DNA of 64,000 bases. Source: Wyeomyia smithii. Lineage: Eukaryota > Arthropoda > Insecta > Diptera > Culicidae. A program made the translations under genes and the position numbers. The stretch covers positions 208,897,781-208,961,780 of the forward strand of contig NC_073695.1 of the NCBI RefSeq assembly GCF_029784165.1, written 5' to 3'. This document shows, one piece after another, positions 1 through 11,700 of this stretch. The notes below the pieces were generated by a model. It was not told the origin of the DNA. It made no database searches and worked only from the letters and a program-made list of their open reading frames with translations. The stretch's first letter is position 1; the number at the start of each line of letters is the position of its first letter.

Positions 1-525
1 GGCCAAAGAGTTCAAATTTACTTTCATCGCTCCAGATAACCTATTTTCAGAACTCTATCGGCTTGTCGATGTATTTTTGAGCGAATTTGAGGCGTTTGAT
101 CCTGCAGAAATAAACCTCAGCCAAAAATGTATGCTGAATATGAATTAAACAAACCTGTTAACCTTTCGAATCAAAGGTCGTCGTTGGGCAAATCCACTCT
201 TATAACCCGTTTCCTGTAGTCTTCTGCGCACAGTTCGTTCAGAGATATTTAAATCAGCATTTTCACGAATCACTCGGCTGGTAGCGAAAGGATTTTTTGC
301 CACTTCTCGAGAAATTCGACGATCATCGCTAGTTGTAGTTTTCCGCTTCCTTCCTCTACCGGTCCGATCGGCTACGCTTCCCAGTTCTCCATGCTTTTTG
401 CATATTTTTCGTGCTCCTGCTTCACCTAAATCGTATTTTCGAGCAATTTCTTTATAAGAAAGACCTTCCTGACGGTTGTTAACTATAAGTTTACGAATAT
501 CTACGGAAATTTGCTTTTTCCCCAT
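1..525 (-). pseudogene. Tc1-type transposase, N-terminal part, broken
   Basis: Tc1/mariner transposases cut and paste their own element using a DDE catalytic core. The first 126 codons from 525 encode a paired helix-turn-helix DNA-binding region (KEIARKYDLGEAGARKICKK, then the GRGRKRKTT linker, then a second helix set ending in RRRLQETGYKSGF). The frame stops at 145-147. Further on, at about 103-1, the minus strand still reads KRLKFAQKYIDKPIEF, a stop, K, a stop, then VIWSDESKFELFG. This contains the first catalytic Asp (WSDES), but tryptophan and lysine codons have become stops. The rest of the catalytic core is outside the window. The reading frame also breaks between the two parts, so this is a dead copy. 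Confidence 0.85.
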
Positions 526-689
526 CTTATCCGATTGTACCGCGCACTAATAATGAAAAACAAATAATCAAACACATTGTTTCGACGTTTCTCTGCAGCA
601 ATAGGAATCTTATTGGACTTACGAGGAGTAGGACACAATAAAAAATAAATTATCCGAGCTGAGAAATAGTAAACTGATGATGATATAAA

Positions 690-915
690 AAATGCGTACT
701 TTATTTTGACCAAGCGAAAATAGAGCTAAATTACAATTATGCTGAAGTGTGAATTTCATATACAATTCTTTGACAAAATTTTTATACCAATCGTTAGTAT
801 ATTAGAAATACTACAACTTATCCGAATTCATCGAGTTCATATACCTTATATTAAAAAAGATACAGGGAGTTCAACATTAGGATAGTGGGTGCGTACTTTT
901 TTTTGTCCAGTACTG
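690..915. repeat. Tc1 right terminal repeat with inner and outer direct repeats (IR/DR)
   Basis: The terminal repeat contains a 20-bp motif twice in the same orientation: inner copy at 693-712 and outer copy at 890-909, with 18 of 20 bases identical (TGCGTACTTT shared at the start). Paired binding sites about 200 bp apart in each terminal repeat are characteristic of the IR/DR subgroup of Tc1 elements, where the transposase HTH binds both. Confidence 0.65.
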
Positions 916-917
916 TA

Positions 918-1040
918 ATTGGGATTCTTCCAAAGTGACACTAGGTGAATAATTCCCCTTATTTAGCGCCGAATATGTGATGGTTGTGTCAAAGTTTGTA
1001 CATTTTCGTGATCACCCTGAATGGAATGACCCATATCGTA
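918..1040 (+). repeat. fragment of the foldback repeat
   Basis: This stretch aligns with 5528-5650, sharing TTCCAAAGTGAC, GATGAATAATTC, TGTGATGG, GTGTC, AAGTTTG and ATGGAATGACCCATAT in order. It is the outer end of the same repeat family, separated from its other half by the Tc1 insertion. Confidence 0.75.
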
Positions 1041-4000
1041 ACAAATTAAATACTATGAAAAATAAACCAGTAACATACAAAAAAAAATCGGTCTGTTGTA
1101 GTAATCAGTATACAGTGAACAGTAAACAGTAAACAGTCAATGTTTCCTAACGTGTTCCAATATGGCTAGCTGATAGTGGAAAGAAATCGTTCTGGATCGA
1201 TCTGCAAATTTGCGTGCGTCATATATTTGAGTCCGGTGCTGAAATTTATTCTTAACCAAACGTGATAAGACAGAATCAACACGTAGGTAAATCTCTTCTA
1301 CCGTGACATTGTATAACTCAGTATTCACTTGCAGTAGCTTTTTTTTGCCGGTCTGAATAAAGGCAACACCGAACTGACAGCAGCTGAAGACTGCCAACGT
1401 TGACGACGGTGTGACGAAAAATATGACAACAACGAGTCACGTTAGTCTCTATTCTGTTACTGTTGCGGTACACTGTCATGATTCATTGTACCTTTCCAGT
1501 CGTGAAATTGATATGCAAAGCTCGGTGGGATGTGCCTTATCGATGCTACACCGCTGCCACCACCTGCAATAACCAGGGCGTAAATCAGCGCCTGATCCCG
1601 GTTCATCAGTGTAACCGAGCAGCGCAAAGACACTGACTGGTTGTAACCAAGTTAGTACTCCAGACATCCACAAATGTAGGGCGAATTACCGACAGCTGGG
1701 ATACTCCCGGGCAAGTACGCCGAGCGAACCGAAGAATAATGGCTGATTGGTTTCGTCTTGGTATAATCAATCTGAAGTTGATTGGTTTTTCATGCTTTTC
1801 CAGCGGGATTTTATTTTACTTTCGCTTCACCGGCCTGGCGGCTGCCGTACGGTGAGTGACTTTGATTGGATTACGGTCTTATTAAGAGTTGGTTTAAAAC
1901 ACTGAAATCGTTCAAACTGCGCTGGGAATCCAGCAAAACCGACCTTTTCCGCAGGCCTTGGCTGTGGCGGGTCGAATGAATTGCTCATGAGAGGAAGATT
2001 TATCGTTCGCATATCGTTAAAGCAATTTTCTTTCAAACTCCAGATTTTGTTCAACAATTGATAATAATTTTACTCTAAAGAATTCTTTTAACATTTTGTA
2101 TAAAAATATAAAATCAAGTTTAAATTTAATGTAGAAACCAATCAAAGTTATCAAAACAGACAAAGTTTTGACGCAAACAATATAATGGTAATTTTCTAGC
2201 ACTTCGCACGAAAAAGAGCCTTGTAAAGCAGGAAATTTCATTGAAATCTGAGAGGGTGTTGCCTACTAACGGGTGAGTTGGTGTGAAATCCCTGGAATGC
2301 GAAACAGCTTGTTTCCATTGTCCAGTTTCATAGGCATTTTACGGTTTGATTATTTTGTTATAATAACTTCAATTTTTCACTGGTAAGAATCAATTACCCG
2401 AAAGTAAAAACGAAACCACTTCTAGGAAGTGAAATATATATTGTACGATAGTGGATAAGAGTCGAACCATTAACAGTAACTCTCTTGAAATGGTGGTCAC
2501 ACAAGCCAGAAACCACATATTAGAGGAAATTGCGGTTTGTCTCTTGGTAGAAGATCTAGTTTTCGAAAGCCAACTTAATTGCCTGCATCCACTGCGGTTC
2601 GCAAATCCAGCCGCAAAAATAATTAAATGTAAGCTTTCTTGCCGAGAAAAGAGTACAATTGGGATTAAAAATAATTACCATTTCTAGTTATCGACGAGTG
2701 TTGTTCGATTCACTGAACAGAGGGTGTTTTCCAACCTGAATTTATTACAAAAAGAGAGAGTATCTCTAGTGAAAATGTTTGCGTAGAAAAACAATCTGCT
2801 TTCCCAGTTCTGACACGTAGTGTATAAGATAAAATTCTTAGTTCGTAACCGAAATCAATAACGAAACTGGTAGACATTCGATCCGCCCATTTACATCAAG
2901 GTATCAATAATGTCTCAACTGCTTACGTATAAGGATTACACTGTTCGCATCACTTTCGACATTTCCATTTTGTTAAGAGTGCCGAAGCTATCAATATGCT
3001 GCTCCGTTTGTGTAATTATGGCATCGACACCATTTTCGGTCAGTAGTTTTCGATTTCATATCAGCTCAAGAGGAAGCTTTAGTTGTTTATGTGGTCATAC
3101 TGATGCCCCAACTGGGCGGCACTTGAACTGTATTGGATCTCAGTGTTGCATTCTGTTACAACAGGCTGCTGTATCTAGGACATGGTTTATTCATCACGAA
3201 TTGGTTCTAACATTGGTTCGATGCCTATATTCGCAACTGAACTACAGTTGTACAAAACTCGAGCACGACGTTCCAATTGCATCTGGAGGTGGCGAAGCTT
3301 TACCTATCTCGACCGTAAACAAGAGCAAAACTTCTCACTTCGAGAGCAACTGGCGAGGTGTGTACGAGGTACGCCGTGGCAAATGTAATTTATTCACTCG
3401 ATACGTTCGCTATGCTATGTTCCTAGTTCATTGTGGCTCCACCAAACTAAGGACGGTGTGTTTATTTCGGTGGCTGACAAGAACGAACGACCAAAGTTTT
3501 CCCGACCGCCGAAAACCGCGCTGTGCCGTGTTTGCATCGACAACATAAAACGGCAATCCACTAGGAAACGGAGTGAATTTTTCACCCGCATCGAAAGCAG
3601 TAAAACTTGCGACTTATTTTACAGTGACACCTGGGATCTATTGTGATTAATTTGCTCGGTGTCTCGGGAATTGGAAGATGCATGCATTATATTGAGCAGT
3701 TTAATCAGCAAATTGGAATCGTGGGACTAAGGGATAGTGTCAAGCAGTATCATTTGCTTTCTTGGTGCCTGTTGGAAAAAAGGAATAATAAAATATTCCT
3801 AAATATTGGTCCAGTAATAAAAGTATTAGTATTATTTTCCCATCCAATAAATATTTAATACCAGCAGTTCTGATTTTTTAAATAATAATACAATAATACC
3901 TTGATACAGCAATGTTTCAAAAAGGTGTTGATATGCTATACATTAACAAGCGTTACGGTAATAAGTTTTCCTGGTATGAACATGAATGTGATCTTATACA

Positions 4001-4085
4001 CATGATGTAGCATGAATAAAAATAAATTATAGAATGCAATATGAAATATTAGGACATATCTCGAATGACATTCTCTTTCACCTGA
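1041..4085. other. unassigned AT-rich sequence
   Basis: No recognisable gene or repeat. Short open frames occur (for example 1137-1397 minus and 1476-1673 minus), but none shows a known domain. A 212-codon frame at 2910-3548 plus is listed separately. Small local repeats such as AGTAAACAGTAAACAGT near 1122 are seen. Confidence 0.4.
2910..3548 (+). CDS. unrecognised open frame, possibly coding relic
   Basis: A 212-codon plus-strand frame begins with ATG at 2910. I do not recognise its product. It is cysteine-rich and of odd composition, and I see no membrane segment or known motif. Other frames in the same stretch also look protein-like in patches. Around 2969-3046, frame 2 reads AEAINMLLRLCNYGIDTIFG, and around 3431-3646 the same frame reads a basic segment with RPPKTALCRVC. 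This could be a frameshifted old coding sequence, for example a TE remnant, or chance. It lies between repeats and has no partner gene nearby. Confidence that it encodes a real protein is low. Confidence 0.15.
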   Translation: MSQLLTYKDYTVRITFDISILLRVPKLSICCSVCVIMASTPFSVSSFRFHISSRGSFSCLCGHTDAPTGRHLNCIGSQCCILLQQAAVSRTWFIHHELVLTLVRCLYSQLNYSCTKLEHDVPIASGGGEALPISTVNKSKTSHFESNWRGVYEVRRGKCNLFTRYVRYAMFLVHCGSTKLRTVCLFRWLTRTNDQSFPDRRKPRCAVFASTT

Positions 4086-5650
4086 AGTTTTCAAATTTTT
4101 ACGAAGTGTACATGCCACTTGGACACGACCATCACAGATTTTGCTCAAAGTTAGGGAAATTATTCATCTACTGTCTCTTTGGAAAAATCCCAATTTTGGT
4201 ATCGATTGGAATACCCCCCGCTCTCTATTGCAAAGTCACGCAGTTTTTGTCAAAAATCTCTTTTTCTTTTTCTTACGATTCATAGACGTAAGATATCCGA
4301 ATAATACTGATAGATGATTTTTGAAGAAAATAAACCAAGGAATCCAGAAAAAATATAAGTTTTGACCGGAAGTGTTGCCAGATAAATAATTTTTGTATTT
4401 GAAAACTAATTTTACATTTTTCGGCAAATGCAGCCATTTTCACTTTAAATTTGATAATTTCATCGTGTCCCTTGGAAAATTTCACATGAGAACAACTATC
4501 ATCCCGAGGTAATATGAGCCAATCTCGAGATATAACATTTTTACGAAAAAAGTTGTAAACTTCGTAATTATTTTGTTTTATAATTCATAGACGTGAAATA
4601 GTGATAGTTGAATTTTGAAGAAAATGAACCGAGGAATCCCGAAAACATATTGTTTTTGACCGGAAGTGTTGCCAGATAAATTATTTTTGTATTTGAAAAC
4701 TAAATTTGCATTTTTCGGCCAATGCAGCTAATTTTATTTTAAATTTGATGGTTTCATCGTATTTCTCGGAAAATTTTACGTAAGAAGCAAAAGTAATATG
4801 AGCCAATCTTAAGATATAACATTTTTACGAAAAATAAATTACGAAATTTAAAATTATTTTCGTAAAAATGTTATATCTCGAGATTGGCACATATTAACTC
4901 TGGATGATAGTTGTTTATTATGTGAAATTTTCCAAGGAACACGATTAAATTATCGAATTTAAAATTAAAATGGCTGCATTTGCCGAAAAATGTAAATTTA
5001 ATTTTAAAATACAAAAATAATTCATCTGGCAACACTTCCGGTGAAAAATAATATTTTTTCTGGATTCCTTGGTTTAATTTCTTCAAAACTCATCTATCAC
5101 TATTTTTCGGGTGTCTTACGTCTATAAATTGTAAAAAAAAAATTAATTACGAAGTTTACAACTTTTTTCGTAAAAATGTTATGTCTCGAGATTGGCTCAT
5201 ATTACCTCGGGATGATAGTTGTTTCTTATGTGAAATTTTCCAAGAAACACGATGAAATTATCAAATTTAAAATAAAAATGAATTGCCGAAAAATGTAAAT
5301 TCAGTTTTCAAATACAAAAATAATTTATCTGGCAACACTTCCGGTCAAAACTTATATTTTTTCTGGATTCCTTGGTTTATTTTCTTCAAAAATCATCTAT
5401 CAGAATTTTTCGGACATCTTACGTCTATGAATTGTAAGAAAAAAAAAAGAGATTTTGAACAAAAAATGCGTGACTTTGCAATAAACAGGGGGGTCCCACA
5501 GAGCGGGGGGCATTCCAATCAATACCAAATTTGGAATTTTTCCAAAGTGACGGTAGATGAATAATTCTCCCAACTTTGAGCAAAATCTGTGATGGTCGTG
5601 TCCAAGTTTGTGCTTTTTCGTGGTCACTTCGTATGGAATGACCCATATAT
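4086..5650. repeat. long foldback element: two-unit arms in inverted orientation
   Basis: The left arm (about 4090-4850) and right arm (about 4850-5640) are inverted copies with the symmetry centre near 4845-4855. Each arm holds two direct units of about 290 bp sharing GACCGGAAGTGTTGCCAGAT, TTTTTCGGC, ATTTGATAATTTCATCGTG and GAGCCAATCTCGAGATATAA (left arm at 4260-4575 and 4576-4850; mirrored at 4850-5130 and 5131-5440). The outer ends match at 4110-4290 and 5400-5620. No coding capacity is visible. This is a non-autonomous foldback/MITE-like repeat. A transcript through it would fold into a hairpin of roughly 700 bp. Confidence 0.85.
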
Positions 5651-6063
5651 TAAGGTCATGAAAAACATACTGTTAGTGCCCGTTATTTTGATATTAAATT
5701 CACTAATATGCGCCAATTTTACGTCATTTCAATAGTGGTTGTTTTGCTGGTTTGTGCGGCTGATGCTATGAAAATATTTTCGCATTACTACGACATACCT
5801 ATACATGTCGTTTATTGAAGCCAAACGCGTACTGCGCTTGAAACATCACGTTTACTCGATGTTTTTGAGACACAACTTTGCGATGTGTGCAGACTTCACC
5901 ATTTTTTTTTTTCACATTAGAGGCAATCCACGCAATTTCGCAAATCGATGCAGATCGATCGTTCCCGATTCGTCTGAAACTTTTCACAGATGTTGCTTTC
6001 TGATAGAAATGTCATTTTATGATATTAGTTCCTCATGTAGATTCGCGACTGCTGTTCCAAAAG
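5651..6063. other. unassigned sequence
   Basis: No gene recognised. Open frames on both strands (5805-6086 plus, 5799-5987 minus) are short and lack motifs. Confidence 0.4.
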
Positions 6064-6118
6064 GGCCTATCCAGAGTGGTGACTGAAAGACCAGCCTATC
6101 CAGAGTGGTGTCTGAAAT
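6064..6118. repeat. 28-bp tandem duplication
   Basis: The phrase CCTATCCAGAGTGGTG followed by A/T and CTGAAA occurs twice, 28 bp apart, immediately left of the AAAGT array. Confidence 0.7.
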
Positions 6119-6136
6119 TTCTATATAAAAAATAAT

Positions 6137-7078
6137 AGTAAAGTAAAGTAAAGTAAAGTAAAGTAAAGTAAAGTAAAGTAAAGTAAAGTAAAGTAAAGTA
6201 AAGTAAAGTAAAGTAAAGTAAAGTAAAGTAAAGTAAAGTAAAGTAAAGTAAAGTAAAGTAAAGTAAAGTAAAGTAAAGTAAAGTAAAGTAAAGTAAAGTA
6301 AAGTAAAGTAAAGTAAAGTAAAGTAAAGTAAAGTAAAGTAAAGTAAAGTAAAGTAAAGTAAAGTAAAGTAAAGTAAAGTAAAGTAAAGTAAAGTAAAGTA
6401 AAGTAAAGTAAAGTAAAGTAAAGTAAAGTAAAGTAAAGTAAAGTAAAGTAAAGTAAAGTAAAGTAAAGTAAAGTAAAGTAAAGTAAAGTAAAGTAAAGTA
6501 AAGTAAAGTAAAGTAAAGTAAAGTAAAGTAAAGTAAAGTAAAGTAAAGTAAAGTAAAGTAAAGTAAAGTAAAGTAAAGTAAAGTAAAGTAAAGTAAAGTA
6601 AAGTAAAGTAAAGTAAAGTAAAGTAAAGTAAAGTAAAGTAAAGTAAAGTAAAGTAAAGTAAAGTAAAGTAAAGTAAAGTAAAGTAAAGTAAAGTAAAGTA
6701 AAGTAAAGTAAAGTAAAGTAAAGTAAAGTAAAGTAAAGTAAAGTAAAGTAAAGTAAAGTAAAGTAAAGTAAAGTAAAGTAAAGTAAAGTAAAGTAAAGTA
6801 AAGTAAAGTAAAGTAAAGTAAAGTAAAGTAAAGTAAAGTAAAGTAAAGTAAAGTAAAGTAAAGTAAAGTAAAGTAAAGTAAAGTAAAGTAAAGTAAAGTA
6901 AAGTAAAGTAAAGTAAAGTAAAGTAAAGTAAAGTAAAGTAAAGTAAAGTAAAGTGAAGTAAAGTAAAGTAAAGTAAAGTAAAGTAAAGTAAAGTAAAGTA
7001 AAGTAAAGTAAAGTAAAGTAAAGTAAAGTATAGTAAAGTAAAGTAAAGTAAAGTAAAGTAAAGTAAAGTAAAGTAAAG
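6137..7078. repeat. AAAGT pentanucleotide array, about 188 copies
   Basis: This is an uninterrupted array of the 5-bp unit AAAGT (942 bp). I see only two substitutions, A to G at 6955 and A to T at 7031, both in the right-hand 130 bp. The minus strand is open in all three frames because the 15-bp superperiod contains no stop there. The resulting long FTLLY-repeat frames are artefacts, not genes. The same unit makes up the 3' tails of the RTE-like LINEs at 8769 and 22377. Confidence 0.98.
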
Positions 7079-7160
7079 ATCAAAACTTGATATCCCGGGT
7101 TGTGTGCTGTCATAAATTTCGATGTCTTCGGCAAAACTGTGGTTAATGATTGTAGACTTC
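7079..7160. repeat. dispersed repeat, copy 1 of 2
   Basis: It shares CAAAAC-TGAT-TCCCGGGTT-TGTGCTG-CATAAATTT and a GTCTTCG block with 13690-13760. The two copies bracket the 7.2-13.4 kb dispersed element in the same orientation. Confidence 0.6.
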
Positions 7161-7324
7161 AAAATAAAATAATTTAAATTTTTTTTCGAACATCATAACT
7201 TTTTTGCCTTTCTCCTAGAAAGGTATAGCAATCACTTGCAAAACCGAAAGTATAAAAGTGCTCCAAAGGGCCGAATGGCATACATCACTCGACTCAGCTC
7301 GACGAGCTGAACATTTTCTTTATG

Positions 7325-7396
7325 TATGTGTGTGCATGTGTATGTGTGTGTGTGTGTATGTGTGTGTATGTGTGTGTATGTGTGTGTGTATGTGCA
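7325..7396. repeat. TG/TGTATG microsatellite
   Basis: Run of TGTGTG interspersed with TATG. Open frames across it on both strands (Val/Cys or His/Thr repeats) are artefacts. Confidence 0.9.
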
Positions 7397-8753
7397 GATT
7401 TTTATTCTCACTCACTTTTCTCAGAGATGGCTGGACCGATTTCCATGAAATTAATTGCAAATGAAAGGTCTTGTTGTCCCATAAGACCCTATTGAATTTC
7501 ATTGTAATCGGATTTTCAGTTTAGAGGTTATGTATCAAAATGTAAAAATCATGAAACATCATTATCTCAAAAACTACACAACCGATTTGAACAAAATTGA
7601 TTTCAAATGAACGGGCTACCTAAAATATTCTTAACTTTAGAAATTCATAAAGATTAAACTTATGGCTCAAAAGTTATGACAAGAAACGTGTTTTGAAGAC
7701 TACTTAATCTCACTCATGTTTCTCAGAGATGGCTGAACCGATTTTCATAAAATCAGTGTCAAATGGAAGGCCTTGTTGCCCCATAAGGCCTTATTGATTT
7801 GTTTTGCAATCAGATTATTACTTTGCCTGTTATGTTTAAAAATGTGAAATCCAGCTTTGAAAAGGAACATATTTCGAAGACTACTTGAACTCACTCACTT
7901 TTCTCAGAGATGGCTGACCCGATTTCCACAATTAGTGTCAACTAATCAACAATTAGTGTCAACTAATAAGTCTAGCTGCCTCGTAACACCCTATTAAATT
8001 TTACTGTAATCGGACTGTAACTTCGTCTGTAAAGAACCAAAATGTGACAATCTTCATGAAACTTCATTATCTCAGAAACTACACAACCGATTTGATCAAT
8101 ATTTTTATTATCAGATGAGCGGGCTAGTTAAGGGTTAACTAATGAATTATGATTGAACACGTGGTTTCAAAGTTTCGCTGCCCTATACGTTCCCATTTCA
8201 TTTGATTATAATTGAACTTATGCCACCGTTATGTCTTAAATTGTTAATAAAACAACGGATGTCTATTATTTCAAAGATTACATGACTTATTTGAACATAA
8301 CTAGTGTCATACGAACGAGTCATCTCTCAAATTTACAAATAACAAACTTCATAACAATTTGATATGTGGCTCAAAAGTTGCGTGAAGAAAAGGAATTCAA
8401 AGGCTATTTAAAACTATATCTGCTTTGATTGATATATGTGGTCTCCACATAATTTAAATGTGGTTTTGTACTATTTGAACGTTCCAAATTCATTGATTCC
8501 TTGCGATGTGTTTAAATTCTGCAAATGCACGACGAATCGGCCATAGGATATGATCAAATTAAAAAGACAAATCGTTTGATATGATTGGTTTTATCGAAAT
8601 GACAACATCCTCGACTTTTGGCTTCTGTATATCGCCCTAATTCTGAATATATTTATATTGGGTGGTATTCGGTCATTTTCAGCAAATTTTCTGGCATCAA
8701 TCTGACACCGGAAATACTTATATTGTGAGGTATTTAGTTATTTTGGTTGTTTT

Positions 8754-8768
8754 CCAGAAACTAACAGT
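8754..8768. repeat. 15-bp target-site duplication, left copy (RTE-like copy 1)
   Basis: CCAGAAACTAACAGT occurs here and again at 12086-12100, exactly flanking the LINE. It lies in the dispersed repeat, whose ~125-bp units resume at 12101. Confidence 0.9.
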
Positions 8769-11700
8769 TACTTTTACTTTACTTTTAAGGCGACAGACCG
8801 ATTATCGATCCAGTGCCGAATCCAGAATACGTCGCCATGTCCCTCGGTCTTGGGCTGCTATCCTCCAATCGCCCCTAACACCTATTTCGCGTGCATCCTC
8901 GTCGACAGCACACATCCAATGAGTGCGGGGTCTACCCCGAAGTCGACGACCTCTATCGGGATTCCTGCTAATTATAGCTTTCGCTTGACGTTCATCCGGC
9001 ATTATCGCTACATGCCCCAGGCTTCAGTGGCCTGCCGTGTTTTATCCGCTTGACTATATCCGCCGATTTGTATGCCTGGTACACTTCATGGTTCATGCGT
9101 CTGCGCCAAACACCATTTTCTAGTTTGCCGCCAAGGATTGAACGCAAAATCCCACGCTCAAAAATACCAAGAGTTCGCCGATCTGCCTCTTTCAGCGTCC
9201 ATGATTCATGGCCGTAGAGAGCCACCGGAAGAATCAGTGTTTTATAGAGTGCAAGTTTAGTACGGATTTGCAGACTGCGGGACCTTAGCTGGTTACGTAG
9301 TCCGTAAAAGGCCCTCTTTCCGGCTGCTATCCGCCTCTTTATCTCACGGCTAACCTCGTTGTCACATGTCACTAATGTTCCCAGGTAAATAAATTCGTCG
9401 ACTACTTCAAATGTTTCCCCATCTAGCACCACCGCAGCACCAACCTCCGACGGACTACCACGGACTCTACCAGCCACCATGTATTTCGTTTCGGCAGAGT
9501 TTATGACAAGCCCTAATCTCGCAGCTTCCCTCCTGAGAGGTCCGAAGGCCTCTTCCACAGCTCTACGGTTGATACCAATGATTTCGATATCGTCCGCAAA
9601 ACCGAGAAGCATGTGCGACTTCGTAATGATGGTGCCGCTTCTCAGCACACCAGCCCTCCGTATAGCACCTTCCAATGTGATGTTGAACAATAAGTTCGAC
9701 AGCCCGTCACCCTGCTTCAAACCATCTAACGTCACGAACGAGTCCGATATCTCACCGGCTATCCTGACGCTTGATGTAGAACCTTCAAGGGTGGCACGTA
9801 TCAGCCTAATCAGCTTTGTTGGGAAGCCATGTTCAACCATAATCTGCCATAACTCATTTCTCTTGACTGAATCGTACGCTGCCCTGAAGTCTATGAACAG
9901 ATGGTGCGTCTGCAAGTTGTATTCTCGAAATTTATCGAGGATTTGTCGCAAGGTAAACATTTGGTCCGTCGTGGAGCGTCCCCCTCGAAAACCGCATTGG
10001 TACTCGCCAACAAAGGTCTCCTGCAACGGCCTCAGTCTGTGGAACAGGATGCGGGAGAGAATTTTGTACACGGTATTGAGAAGAGTTATGCCCTGATAAT
10101 TGCTACAGTCCAGGCGATGGCCTTTTTTGTAGATCGGGCATATGAGACCCTCCAACCAGTCAAAGGGCAATTCTTCATCAGACCACACTCTCAGCATGAT
10201 CCGATGGATGGCACGGTACAGCTGTTCGCTCCCGACTTTGAAGAGTTCGGCGGGAATGCCGTCCTTCCCGGCTGTCTTGCAGTTTCTCAGCTCTTTCACT
10301 GCTTTCTTCACCTCGTCCATGGATGGTGGATCCACAGCTTGACCATCATTCTCAATAGTCATCCTGCTCCTTTCGACTCCACTGTTTCCCTCACCGTTCA
10401 ACAGCACACTGAAGTGTTCCTTCCAACGCCTGGCCACCTCTGTTTTATCGGTTATCAGGTTCCCCTCCCTGTCGTTGCACATGACAGGGGCTGACACATT
10501 TTGATTCCTGATTCCGTTGACCTTCTTGTAGAAGCTCCTCGCATCGTGCCTGGAGAAGTAACCTTCCGCCTCCGCAAGAATACGCTCCCAATGCTGTCGT
10601 TCCTTCCGGCGATGGAGTCTCTTTTCAGCGGCTCTTGCATCTCGATATCTACCCATGCTCTGACGAGTCACAGCCGTGGCCAATATGTGACCCCTGGCGC
10701 GGTTCTTCTCCTCCGTTACTCGCTGGCACTCAGCGTCAAACCACTCATTGGGCGCAGCTGCCGCAGTTGTACCCAACACTTCTCGCGCTGTAGTGCTCAT
10801 CGAACTGTGGATGTGCCTCCACTGTTCATTCAGATTCCCTTCAACTCTTTCCTCAATCCGTTCATCAACTTTCTGCGAGTACTCTGCAGCCACTCCTTCA
10901 GTTCATAGCCGCTGGATGTTCAATTGCATCCTCCTCGTTGCCTTGGATTTCAGCACGTTGGACAGCCGGGCGCGGATTTTGGCTACTACGAGATAGTGAT
11001 CCGAGTCAGGGTTCGGTCCTCTGAACGACCTCACGTCTGTAACGTTTGAAAAGTGTCGTCCATCAATCAGAATGTGGTCAATTTGAGAGCAAAGCTCTCC
11101 ATTCGGGTGCATCCAGGTGAGCTTACGTATGTTCCGGCGTGCATAATAAGTGCTACAGATAGCCATCCCCCTAGCTGCAGCGAAAATAACAAGCCTCAGG
11201 CCATTGTCGTTCGTAGTAGAGTGGAAGCTTTCCCTACCAGTTACGGGGCGGAAGAAGTCTTCCTGCCCGACCTGTGCATTTGCATCTCCGATGACAATCT
11301 TTATATCGTGTCCTGGGTACTCATTGTATGTCTTTTCCAGGAGCTCATAGAACTCCTCCTTTTCGTCATCTGTAGTTGAAGAATTTGCCCTTAATTCTCA
11401 ACACGCATATACGGTCACTGATCGGCCTCCATCTAATGACACGCTTCATCTGTTTTCCAATTAGCACGAAACCTACTCCTCTTTCTGCTCTCACGCCGCC
11501 GCTATAGTAGATGTGGTACTTAAATGAAGTGCCTGCAATAGGATCTACTGCTCGGAATTCGCGATCTCCCGATTTCGGCCACCGCACCTCTTGGATAGCT
11601 GCAACCTCCACATTCACCTTCCGCATCTCTCTAGCCAGGATACTTGCGCGTGCCGGTTCGAGTAGAGTCCTTAAATTCCAAGTACCGAGTTTTCAATAAT

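Larger units (their letters stand above)
1..915 (-). mobile_element. Tc1-type DNA transposon, cut by the window edge
   Basis: The element runs off the left edge. Its right terminus ends at 915 and is followed by a TA dinucleotide (916-917), the usual Tc1/mariner target. Read inward from 915, the end starts CAGTACTGGACAAAA, which is a typical Tc1 terminus. The transposase lies on the minus strand and is broken. The element sits directly against sequence that matches the end of the 4.1-5.65 kb foldback repeat, so it appears to have inserted into another copy of that repeat whose other part is outside the window. Confidence 0.8.

Noticed and set aside
1137..1397. 86-codon minus-strand frame with Leu/Val-rich segments
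   Set aside because: No recognisable domain or start context, and flanking sequence is non-coding.
6017..7162. Minus-strand frames of 337 and 381 codons with FTLLY repeats
   Set aside because: They are the translation of the AAAGT array; the 15-bp superperiod has no stop on that strand in any frame.
7258..7502. Val/Cys- and His/Thr-rich frames on both strands
   Set aside because: They translate a TG microsatellite within a dispersed repeat.
9479..10908. Plus-strand frames of 135-205 codons across the RTE-like LINE
   Set aside because: They are antisense shadows of the RT frame, and parallel shadows occur at the same place in copy 2.
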